Shown: positions 6,975 to 14,306 of the stretch, one piece after another
Numbering within the stretch: the first letter of the stretch is position 1
How the letters are laid out: each line of letters begins with the position of its first letter
Assembly: GCF_001590795.1 (NCBI RefSeq)
Contig: NZ_JXDL01000001.1
Span: forward strand, 2,904,956 to 2,950,376
Length of the DNA stretch: 45,421 nucleotides
Origin: Bradyrhizobium sp. AT1
GTDB lineage: Bacteria; Pseudomonadota; Alphaproteobacteria; Rhizobiales; Xanthobacteraceae
Direction of reading: 5' to 3'
Position numbers and translations under genes: made by a program
Notes under the pieces: model-generated
The model's input: the letters and a program-made list of their open reading frames with translations, nothing else
The model's database searches: none
What the model was told of the DNA's origin: nothing

Positions 6975-9900
6975 TCACCCGCCCGCCCAGACGTCGAGCA
7001 CATAGCGGTTCTGCGTCCCCATCTCCTCGATCCAGCGCGCGCTGGCGGCGGCATCGCTGCCGCTCTTCTCGCGGTGGATTGCAACCAGGGCCGCCTTCAC
7101 GTCGGGCTCCATCTTGCCGCCGTCGCCGCAGACATAGATGATCGCGCCCTGCTCGATCAGCGGCCAGACCTTGTCCTTCTGCGCGGCAAGCACATGCTGC
7201 ACATAGGTCTTCGGTCCATCGCTCCGCGAGAACGCCGTGAACAGCTCGGTGATGCCGCTTGCGGCCAGCGCCTTCAGTTCTTCCGCGTAGAGAAAATCCT
7301 GATCGGGGTGGCGGCAGCCGAAGAACAGCATCGATGGCCCGAGGCTGGCCCCCTTCGCTTTGCGCACAGCGCGCTCCTGGAGGAAGCCGCGGAACGGCGC
7401 AAGGCCGGTGCCCGGGCCGACCATGATGATCGGCACGGATGGATCGTCCGGCAGGCGGAAACCGGCCTTGGTCTCGCGCACGGTCGCGTAGATCGTATCG
7501 CCGACCCGGCGATTGGCGAGATAGTTCGAGCAGATGCCCTTGTAGACGCCCCGGCCGGAGGCGGCGGGACCTTCGACCACGCCGACCGTGACGCTGCAGC
7601 GCGCCGGGTCCACCGACGGCGAGGACGAGATCGAGTAATAGCGCGGCGCCAGCAGCGAGAGCATCTCCAGATAGGCGTGGAACGGCAGTTCGCAGGCGGG
7701 ATATTCGAGCAGCAGATCGAACACCGATTTGCGCCTGGCCAGGACCTCGGCGCGATAGCGTTCGAGCGGCTCCGTCTCCTCGCCGACGAAGGCCAGCAGC
7801 TTCGGCTTGGTGACGGGGCAGCGAGTGTGCTCGGCCATGATCTGGATCTGCTTGCGGGTTGCGACCTGCTGCAGCTCGACGAATTCGCTGAGCAAGCGAC
7901 CGACCGACACCGCATCCCCCACCGGCAATTGCGCGCGGCGGCCTTCGGCCACCTGAAGCCTGATCTGGTCGGCCGGCAGGAAACCGAAGCGGCGGGCGAC
8001 CGAATCCACCAGAGTCGGATCGTTGCGCGGGACGACGCTGAGGTGATCGCCGACGCGATAAGTGACGTTGGCGGGCAACTGCACCTCGATGTGGCGCGTC
8101 GAACGCTCCGACGGATTGGCCCCGCTCTTGTTCTGCAGCTCGTCGTTGACCAGTACCTTCATCGCCACAGCGCCGCCCTGGGCGACGATGGTGTTGACGG
8201 CGGTCACCGCCACAGGCTCGATCGCATAGAGCGGATCGTCCTCGGCGGTGCGGGTGAAATTCCAGTCGATGCCGAATTCCTTGGTCGCGACCTGGGCCGC
8301 GGCCGGGAACCACTTCTGGAACTGACCGTCGAGATCGCTGCGCGCATCGCCTTCGCCGCGCGGATAGACCGCGCGCGCGCCATGCGCCGACAATTGCTCG
8401 TCGATCAGGCGGGGCACCGATTGATAGGTCGCGGCCCAATCGCTGTTGCCGCAGCCGAACACGGCGTAACGCACACCGGCAAAGGCGTCTTTCGGCAAGT
8501 CGCCGCCGAGCCATTTGACGAACTGCGTCGCATTGTCAGGCGGCGCGCCGTTATAGGACGCGCAGATGATGAGCACGCCGCCCTCCTGCGGCAGCTTGCC
8601 AACGTAGTCGTCGAGCGGACCGAGATGCACGGCAAAGCCGTTGATCTCAGCAAGGTCCGCCATGCGCGTGGCCAATTCCTCGGCAGTGCCGAGATTGGAG
8701 CCATAGAGCACCAGCATGGGCGTGTTGTGGCCGGGCCGGGCCGTCGGCTGGCGCGGCGCCTTCGGCGCAGAGGACGCAGCCGCAAGAGGCCCACCGTAGG
8801 CGCCGCGCTCGCGCTCGGCACGGGGGCGCACCTTGATCTTGAAGCCTTCCGGCTTCATCGTCAGCGTTTCCTTCAGATGCATCTGGTAGCGCTGGTGGTC
8901 GATCAGCTTGAAGCGCTGCAGGATCATGCCGAGCGCGAGCGCAGCCTCGTGCATGGCAAAGCCGCGGCCGATGCAGGCGCGCTGGCCGTTGCCGAACGGC
9001 TTCCAGGCATTGATCGGCCGTCTTGCCTCAGCCTCGCGGCTGAAATTCTCGGGATCGAAGGCATCGGGATTCGGCCCCCAGACGGAGGGATCGCGGTGCA
9101 GGGCCGTCACCAGGATCGTGGTGAAGGTGCCCTTGCGGAGCTTGTACTTGCCGCCGCCGATGGTCTCGTCGGCGAGCGGCGAGATGCCATAGGCCGGCGC
9201 CGGCGGCCACAGCCGCAGCGCCTCCTTCAGGATCTGCGTGATGTAGGTGAGCTGCGTCACCTGCTGATAGGTCGGCTTGGCATTGACGTCGGGGCCGAAG
9301 ACGCGATCGACCTCGTCATAGGCCTTCTTGAGGATCTCCGGATGCTTGAGCAGCGCATAGAGCGTGTAGGACAACAGGCCGCTGGTGGTCTCGTGGCCCG
9401 CGATCAGGAAGGTGTTGATCTGGTAGCGGATGTTGACGTCGTCGAGCTGCTCGCCGGTCGAACGGTCGACGCCGGTCATCATCGCGGCGAGCATGTCCTT
9501 CTTGTCGTCGCTCCCCTCTGCGCTCTTGCGGCGCTCGGCGATGATCTCATCGACCATCTTGTTCATGAAGGCGACGTCTTCGACGAGGGTCTTGCGCCGC
9601 TTCTGCATCCAGATCTGCTCGAACGGCAGGCCGCGCGTCATCATGATAGTTTCGAGCGAGCGCACCAACGACTCGACGTAGGGATGATAGTCGCTCCGGT
9701 AGAAGGAGTTGAAGCGGTAGTCGAAACCGCACAGCCCGATCGTGTCCAGCGTCAGCGCCGTCATATCATGAACGACGTCGATCTCGTCGTCGGCGTTGAG
9801 CCGCTCCCACTTCTGGACGAGCTGCTCGGCGATATCGACCATGCTCGGGTGATAGGATTGCATGGCCCGGTTGCCGAACGGCTGCAGCAGGATGTTGTGC

Positions 9901-10211
9901 GCCTTGCTCCAGTTCGGCTCCTTGGTATCGGCGGTGAACAGGCCGTCGCCGCCGACCGCGCGCACGCGCCGCAGCGCGCCGCGCACCGTCTTGTCGAAGC
10001 GCGTCTCGTCGGAGAGCTCGTCGACGAGACCGTGGCCGGACACGACGACAATGGGAGAGCCCATCATGTCGAGCCAGAAGATCGGACCGAGCTCCTTGGC
10101 AAGCCGCGTCAGGTGCTGCACAGGGGCAGCCGAGTCCAGCGACAGCATGTTGCCGACCACCGGCTTGGTCGGCGGATGCGGGATCGGGTCCAGACGGTTC
10201 TTGGATGACAT
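6975..10211 (-). CDS. CYP102-type self-sufficient cytochrome P450/NADPH reductase fusion
   Basis: A 1078-residue soluble monooxygenase of the P450 BM3 (CYP102A) type. Residues 1-462 are the haem domain: I-helix AGHETTS (271-277), ExxR at E330-R333 and haem-ligand cysteine C413 in FGNGQRACIG. A linker follows. The FMN domain (about 498-640) begins LVLYGSNLGTAEE. The FAD/NADPH domain runs to the end, with RYYSISSS at 857 and MVGPGTG at 930, and W1075 would stack on FAD. The enzyme should hydroxylate or epoxidise fatty acids or related molecules with NADPH. Compared with BM3 (from memory), F87 is kept (F92), but R47 and Y51, which hold the substrate carboxylate, are S52 and V56. The gene follows an epoxide hydrolase after a palindromic repeat. 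Confidence 0.95.
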   Translation of the reverse strand: MSSKNRLDPIPHPPTKPVVGNMLSLDSAAPVQHLTRLAKELGPIFWLDMMGSPIVVVSGHGLVDELSDETRFDKTVRGALRRVRAVGGDGLFTADTKEPNWSKAHNILLQPFGNRAMQSYHPSMVDIAEQLVQKWERLNADDEIDVVHDMTALTLDTIGLCGFDYRFNSFYRSDYHPYVESLVRSLETIMMTRGLPFEQIWMQKRRKTLVEDVAFMNKMVDEIIAERRKSAEGSDDKKDMLAAMMTGVDRSTGEQLDDVNIRYQINTFLIAGHETTSGLLSYTLYALLKHPEILKKAYDEVDRVFGPDVNAKPTYQQVTQLTYITQILKEALRLWPPAPAYGISPLADETIGGGKYKLRKGTFTTILVTALHRDPSVWGPNPDAFDPENFSREAEARRPINAWKPFGNGQRACIGRGFAMHEAALALGMILQRFKLIDHQRYQMHLKETLTMKPEGFKIKVRPRAERERGAYGGPLAAASSAPKAPRQPTARPGHNTPMLVLYGSNLGTAEELATRMADLAEINGFAVHLGPLDDYVGKLPQEGGVLIICASYNGAPPDNATQFVKWLGGDLPKDAFAGVRYAVFGCGNSDWAATYQSVPRLIDEQLSAHGARAVYPRGEGDARSDLDGQFQKWFPAAAQVATKEFGIDWNFTRTAEDDPLYAIEPVAVTAVNTIVAQGGAVAMKVLVNDELQNKSGANPSERSTRHIEVQLPANVTYRVGDHLSVVPRNDPTLVDSVARRFGFLPADQIRLQVAEGRRAQLPVGDAVSVGRLLSEFVELQQVATRKQIQIMAEHTRCPVTKPKLLAFVGEETEPLERYRAEVLARRKSVFDLLLEYPACELPFHAYLEMLSLLAPRYYSISSSPSVDPARCSVTVGVVEGPAASGRGVYKGICSNYLANRRVGDTIYATVRETKAGFRLPDDPSVPIIMVGPGTGLAPFRGFLQERAVRKAKGASLGPSMLFFGCRHPDQDFLYAEELKALAASGITELFTAFSRSDGPKTYVQHVLAAQKDKVWPLIEQGAIIYVCGDGGKMEPDVKAALVAIHREKSGSDAAASARWIEEMGTQNRYVLDVWAGG

Positions 10212-10236
10212 CGAAATTTAGTCCCCTGCCTCAATG

Positions 10237-10324
10237 TCGTCATTGCGAGCGAAGCGAAGCAATCCAGAATATTTCCGCGGAGGCAGTCTGGATTGCTTCG
10301 CCGCTTCGCTCCTCGCAATGACGA
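10237..10324. repeat. large palindromic intergenic repeat (REP-like)
   Basis: An inverted repeat with arms of about 32 bases at 10237-10268 and its complement at 10287-10324 (the right arm has a small insertion) around a short centre. The arms contain CATTGCGAGCGAAGCGAAGC. I recall such elements as frequent between genes in Bradyrhizobium. It separates the epoxide hydrolase and CYP102 genes and as RNA would fold into a long hairpin, which could affect read-through or mRNA stability within the operon. Confidence 0.8.
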
Positions 10325-10338
10325 GTTCGCAATGATGA

Positions 10339-11334
10339 TTAGCCAAATCGCCTTCTACGCCATTCGATCAGCTTGGCACTGACCTCTTCCGGCTTCTCCT
10401 GCTGCGTCCAGTGGCCGCTGTCCTTTACCAGGTATTTCTCGAGATCGCTGATCAGCTTCTCCATGCCGTCGGCCGCCGATGGCGGCAGCACCGCGTCGTT
10501 CTCGGCCATGATCATCAAGGACGGGACGTGGATGTGATGGTCCAGTCCCTTTGCCCGCTCCCAATTGCGGGTGAAGTTGCGATACCAGTTGATGCCGCCG
10601 GTGAAGCCGGTTTTCGTGAAGGTGTCGACGAACACCTTCTTCTCGTCGGCCGAGAGGATCGGCGTGCGTGGATCGACCTTGGCATCATACGCCGCGATCA
10701 TTTGCGGAAACGCCAGATTGGTCTTCGACGAAGCGCCGACGCCTGCGATCGGCGGCTCGTCCGGCTTCGCCGCCGGCCGCGCCAGCGGCTTGCGCATGAA
10801 GGCGTCGAAGGTCTGCTCGACCCGGCTGCCGAAGATCCGGTCCGGCTCGCGCGCCGGATCCTGGAACTGGACGATATACATCTGGTCGCCGAAGCGCTGG
10901 CGGAACAGCGCGATGGGATCGATCGGCGCGCGGTCCCAATGCGGGGTGTTGACGCCGACCACGCCCGCGACGCGCGTCGGATGCCGCAATGGCATCTGCC
11001 AGACGACGAAGCCGCCCCAGTCGTGACCGACGAAGATCGCCTTGTCGATTTTCAGATGATCAAGCAGACCGACGAGGTCGCCGGTCAAATGCTCCATGTC
11101 GTAGTCCTCGACCGGCTCCGGCCGGTCGGAGGCGCCATAGCCGCGTTGATCGGGTGCGATCACGCGGATGCCGGCCTCGCTCAGCGCCTTGATCTGGTGA
11201 CGCCAGGAGAAGGCGAGTTCGGGCCAGCCGTGGCACAGCACGATCGGCGGCTTGTCGTCGGCCGGGCCCGCCTCGTAATAGCCCATGCGGATTCCGTTCG
11301 TCTGCGCGAACTTGAGCGGCGGCATTTCAATCAT
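10339..11334 (-). CDS. soluble epoxide hydrolase-like alpha/beta hydrolase
   Basis: A 331-residue protein with the features of soluble epoxide hydrolases: oxyanion motif HGWP (about residue 37), nucleophile motif GHDWGG with catalytic aspartate near residue 104, an acidic residue in MAENDAV and the final histidine in DSGHWTQQEKPEEV. These enzymes add water to epoxides to give diols; a haloalkane dehalogenase is a less likely alternative because HGWP and the lid look epoxide-hydrolase-like. The ATG at 11334 lies ten bases after the preceding acyltransferase stop and has AGGA upstream. Location between a wax/TAG synthase and a CYP102 suggests it opens epoxides made by the P450; that is inference. 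Confidence 0.85.
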   Translation of the reverse strand: MIEMPPLKFAQTNGIRMGYYEAGPADDKPPIVLCHGWPELAFSWRHQIKALSEAGIRVIAPDQRGYGASDRPEPVEDYDMEHLTGDLVGLLDHLKIDKAIFVGHDWGGFVVWQMPLRHPTRVAGVVGVNTPHWDRAPIDPIALFRQRFGDQMYIVQFQDPAREPDRIFGSRVEQTFDAFMRKPLARPAAKPDEPPIAGVGASSKTNLAFPQMIAAYDAKVDPRTPILSADEKKVFVDTFTKTGFTGGINWYRNFTRNWERAKGLDHHIHVPSLMIMAENDAVLPPSAADGMEKLISDLEKYLVKDSGHWTQQEKPEEVSAKLIEWRRRRFG

Positions 11335-11344
11335 TGCAATAGTC

Positions 11345-12895
11345 CTACTCAGCGGCACCCTTGATATCCGCCGCAGGCGGCGCGTAGGCCGCCTCCAGCG
11401 CGGCAAACTCCGCCGGCAGCATGTCGCACATCACCTGCACGTGCGGAATGATGTTGGCGCCGACGATGAAGCCGAAGTCGAGCTGGTCGCGGTAGCTCTG
11501 CACGGTGATGTTCAGCGCCTGCCCGTGCGTCGAGATCGACACCGGGAAGATGTGCAAGAGTTCGGCGCCGGCAGCGTAGAGCGTCTGCCGCGGTCCGGGC
11601 ACGTTGGACACCGTGATGTTGGCCGCCGGCGGCAGCACGTCCGACAGGTTGGAGCGGCTGTAGAGCAGCGCCAGGATCTGCACCATGATCGGTGCACCCA
11701 GCATCGAGATGTTGGAGACCTGGGGCATCAATGCGCGCAAGGGATGCGACATCTCCTTGGACTTTGTCGATTGCGCGATGATGGCCTCCAGCCGCGCCTT
11801 GGGATCGTCGATGTTGGTCGCGATCGAGCAGATCATGCCGAACACCTGGTTGTTGGCCTCGGTGTTGCCCTCCTCGCGCAGCGAGATCGGCACAGCAGCC
11901 GTCAGCGATTTCGCCGGCAGCGTGCTGTACTCCTTCAGGTAACGCCGGACCACGCCGGAGGCGAGCGCCAGCACGACGTCGTTGAGCTTGCCGCCGGCAA
12001 GCTTCGCCAACGCCTTGGAGCGCGACAGCGAGATCGAAACGCCGGCAAAACTGCGTTCCGACGAGATGGTCTTGTTCAGCATGGTCGGCGGCGACACCAT
12101 GCTGGCGAGGCTCTCGCGCGACTTGGGATCGGAGACCTTGCCGAGCACCTCGGAGACGCTCTTGACCATGGTCGGGATGTTGCCCGCGAAGCGCACCGCG
12201 CTCTCGATCTGGTACATCGCATTGTCGAACAGGATCGAGCCGATATCGCTCTTGCCGGTGCGCGGCAGCTGCAGGTTCTGGGCGGCCTTACCGGCGTCGA
12301 GCGGCTGGTTGAACAACTGCTGGTAGGAATCGAGCAGGTTCGCGGCGATGTCGCGCGGCTCTTGTCCAGCCTTGCTTCCCGCCGTCGGCGGCTCGACCTT
12401 GCGCGGGATCGGGGTGATATCGTAGATCATGTTGGTCAGCGCCGCACCGGCGCCGCCGTCGATCGCGGCATGGTGCATTTTGGAATAGAGCCCGACCTCG
12501 TTGTCCTTCATGCCCTCGAATACGTAGAACTCCCAGAGCGGGCGGGCGCGATTCAACAACTTGGCATGCATCCAGCCGACGATGCGCTCGAGCGTGGCCC
12601 GGTCGCGCGGCTGCGGCAGGCTGGCGCGGAAGATGTGACGGTCGATGTCGAACTGGTCGTCCTCGACCCAGGAGGGATGGTCGATATCGAGCGGCGCCTT
12701 CTCCAGTCGCGCTTTCAGGATCGGCGCGATGTGCAGGCGCGAGACGATCATCGCCTTGAAGTCTTCGAAGAAGTCGCCCTTGTAGTCGTCGGGCAGACGA
12801 AAGATCGCCATGCTCCCGACATGCATCGGCATCTCAGGCGTTTCCAGATAGAGAAACGACGCGTCCAGCGACGACAGCTTCTTACCGTCAGCCAT
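11345..12895 (-). CDS. wax ester synthase/diacylglycerol acyltransferase (WS/DGAT)
   Basis: A 516-residue acyltransferase of the bacterial WS/DGAT family, which joins acyl-CoA to fatty alcohols or diacylglycerol to make wax esters or triacylglycerol. The catalytic motif HHxxxDG is seen as H141-H142-AAI-D146-G147, with PLWE at 119-122 and the C-terminal-half NDVVLA motif near residue 315. The start at 12895 is marked by GGGAGGG six bases upstream. It lies 47 bases after an alpha/beta hydrolase and ten bases before the epoxide hydrolase, all leftward. Some family members in non-oleaginous bacteria have no proven lipid product, so storage of neutral lipid here remains a prediction. Confidence 0.92.
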   Translation of the reverse strand: MADGKKLSSLDASFLYLETPEMPMHVGSMAIFRLPDDYKGDFFEDFKAMIVSRLHIAPILKARLEKAPLDIDHPSWVEDDQFDIDRHIFRASLPQPRDRATLERIVGWMHAKLLNRARPLWEFYVFEGMKDNEVGLYSKMHHAAIDGGAGAALTNMIYDITPIPRKVEPPTAGSKAGQEPRDIAANLLDSYQQLFNQPLDAGKAAQNLQLPRTGKSDIGSILFDNAMYQIESAVRFAGNIPTMVKSVSEVLGKVSDPKSRESLASMVSPPTMLNKTISSERSFAGVSISLSRSKALAKLAGGKLNDVVLALASGVVRRYLKEYSTLPAKSLTAAVPISLREEGNTEANNQVFGMICSIATNIDDPKARLEAIIAQSTKSKEMSHPLRALMPQVSNISMLGAPIMVQILALLYSRSNLSDVLPPAANITVSNVPGPRQTLYAAGAELLHIFPVSISTHGQALNITVQSYRDQLDFGFIVGANIIPHVQVMCDMLPAEFAALEAAYAPPAADIKGAAE

Positions 12896-12942
12896 AGTTC
12901 CCTCCCGCAACGATTTGACGGGCGCCTTACCGGCGCTTCTCG

Positions 12943-13743
12943 TCAGGCCGATACTGCCTGTTCCGGCGGGGCATATGCAATGGCAAACGGCCCGGCCCGG
13001 TCAAATGGCGAGAATTCCCCTTCCGGTTGCGCCAGGCGGTCCGCCACCGCCCACAGCGCCGCGGGGTTCACGCCGAGCCCGAGATGGCTGGCCAGGAGCA
13101 CCTCGATGTTCTCGGCCCGGTCGGAGGGACGCAGCAAGCAGGTCCGCCAGTTCACGACACCGTCGGCGCGCGAATAGATCGAGGTTGCCGGCACCGGCAG
13201 ATCGCCGGCGATCGCCTCGCGCGCCTCCGCAAGATCCTCGACCCGTTCGCCGGACAGGGCCTCGTAGAGCCGCGTGGCGTTCGTCGCCCGCACATCATTG
13301 GCGAAGGGGCTGCCGAGCGTGATGACATAGCGGACCTTGTCGGGCGCCCACAGCGCGAGGTCGCGGGCATAGACGCCGCCGAGGCTCCATCCGACCAGGC
13401 TGACCTTACGCCCCGTGGCGGCATGAATTTCGGCAAGGCGGGCGCGCAAGGCTTCCCGCATCCGCCCGAGGCCGCCGAGATTGCGGCCCATTCGCCAGGC
13501 ATGTGCCTCATAGCCGAGTTCGCTGAGATAGCGCCGCATCGGCACCATCGAGAGGTCGCTGGCGAGAAAGCCCGGCAGCGCCAGCACCGGATGGCCATCG
13601 CCCCTCGGCGCCCGCATCAGGATCGGCGACAGCAAGAGGCTCGCATTGAGCTCCAACAGGCCGCGGGCTTCGGCGAGCAAAAGACCGAGCCCCGGCGGAC
13701 GAAGCCGGTCTGTCTCCAGCTCCCCCTCCCGCCCGGGCGACAC
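12943..13743 (-). CDS. alpha/beta hydrolase (lipase-like), paralogue of the gene at 14
   Basis: A 266-residue alpha/beta hydrolase closely similar along its length to the protein at 14-784. The serine is in GWSLGG (S120), the acid is D194 in SRADGV and the histidine is H220 in ASHLGLG. The differing N-terminus begins at a GTG (13743) that overlaps the TAG stop of the DUF6489-like gene by one base (TAGTG), so translation is probably coupled; the purine-rich AAGAAGAAA upstream is a weak ribosome-binding site. It is the second gene of the leftward lipid operon, ahead of the WS/DGAT gene, so a lipid ester or acyl-CoA substrate is plausible but not shown. Confidence 0.85.
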   Translation of the reverse strand: MSPGREGELETDRLRPPGLGLLLAEARGLLELNASLLLSPILMRAPRGDGHPVLALPGFLASDLSMVPMRRYLSELGYEAHAWRMGRNLGGLGRMREALRARLAEIHAATGRKVSLVGWSLGGVYARDLALWAPDKVRYVITLGSPFANDVRATNATRLYEALSGERVEDLAEAREAIAGDLPVPATSIYSRADGVVNWRTCLLRPSDRAENIEVLLASHLGLGVNPAALWAVADRLAQPEGEFSPFDRAGPFAIAYAPPEQAVSA

Positions 13744-14000
13744 TATTTCTTCTTGTCGCCGCTACGCGGACTGCCGAGGCCGGCCATGGTGGCGAACATG
13801 TCCTGAAAGCGCTCGGCGATCTTCGGATCGAAGGTGAACCAGCTCTGGATCAGCGATTCCGGCGAGACCTTGTCGATGTTGGACATCATCTGTTGCTGCA
13901 GCTTGTCCATGACCGCGGTTTGCATCGGCATCACGTCGGGCAGCCCGAAGAACTGGCGGGCCTCGAGGGGGGTGCAGTCGATTTCGATATTAACTTTCAT
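13743..14000 (-). CDS. small conserved protein (DUF6489-like)
   Basis: An 85-residue protein that I recognise only as similar to a small conserved alphaproteobacterial family (DUF6489). It begins MKVNIEIDCTPLEARQFFGLP, has a Met- and Gln-rich middle helix and an aromatic segment (SWFTFDPKIAERFQDMF), and ends in a lysine tail. It has no cofactor motif or membrane span. The start at 14000 is clear from GGAGGGG just upstream. It opens the leftward operon of hydrolase, WS/DGAT, epoxide hydrolase and CYP102, and couples to the hydrolase by stop/start overlap. Its amphipathic helices would suit a lipid-droplet or granule surface protein, but that is a guess. Confidence 0.75.
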   Translation of the reverse strand: MKVNIEIDCTPLEARQFFGLPDVMPMQTAVMDKLQQQMMSNIDKVSPESLIQSWFTFDPKIAERFQDMFATMAGLGSPRSGDKKK

Positions 14001-14203
14001 GTCCCCTCCGGATTGAGATTCGAGCGGCTTTGTGGAGTATCGCCGCGAGTTGTGGTGCGACGCAAGCGACCTGATGCCGGCGCGGGCGTGCCCCGTCCCG
14101 CAATTGGCCGGTATGGTCAACCAAAGTCGAAAGAGGCGATTGCCCCATGCCGGGCAGCACGGTCAGCATTGCTGCACAGCGGCGCAACTTGGCGCGTTCC
14201 TTG

Positions 14204-14220
14204 CTGGAATGGCGCTTGCA
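14204..14220 (+). promoter_or_regulatory. candidate sigma-54 (RpoN) promoter of the peptide transporter operon
   Basis: CTGGAATGGCGCTTGCA matches the sigma-54 consensus YTGGCACGNNNNTTGCW at all but two positions, with GG (14206-14207) and GC (14218-14219) at the required 12-base offset. Transcription would begin near 14231, leaving a leader of about 75 bases before the ATG at 14307. The 306-base gap 14001-14306 otherwise holds no gene; I did not find a convincing NtrC-type enhancer site in it. Confidence 0.5.
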
Positions 14221-14306
14221 CCGGTCGAGAACTCTGGGCAACATGGATTGATCGGCCGGCCGAACAATCAAAAACCACCGGCACGGCGGTGTGGAGAGGG
14301 TCAAGA

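Noticed and set aside
7074..10208. A 1044-codon open frame on the plus strand opposite CYP102
   Set aside because: Low-complexity composition and no motif; it is antisense to a protein with intact haem, FMN and FAD/NADPH domains.
10237..10324. Palindromic repeats as possible CRISPR units or insertion-sequence ends
   Set aside because: There are no regularly spaced copies, no spacers, no cas genes and no transposase; each element stands alone as a hairpin-type repeat.
13893..14306. N-terminal extension of the first binding protein
   Set aside because: The signal peptide must be at the N-terminus and begins at the ATG at 14307; the extension covers the intergenic promoter region and part of the opposite-strand DUF6489-like gene.
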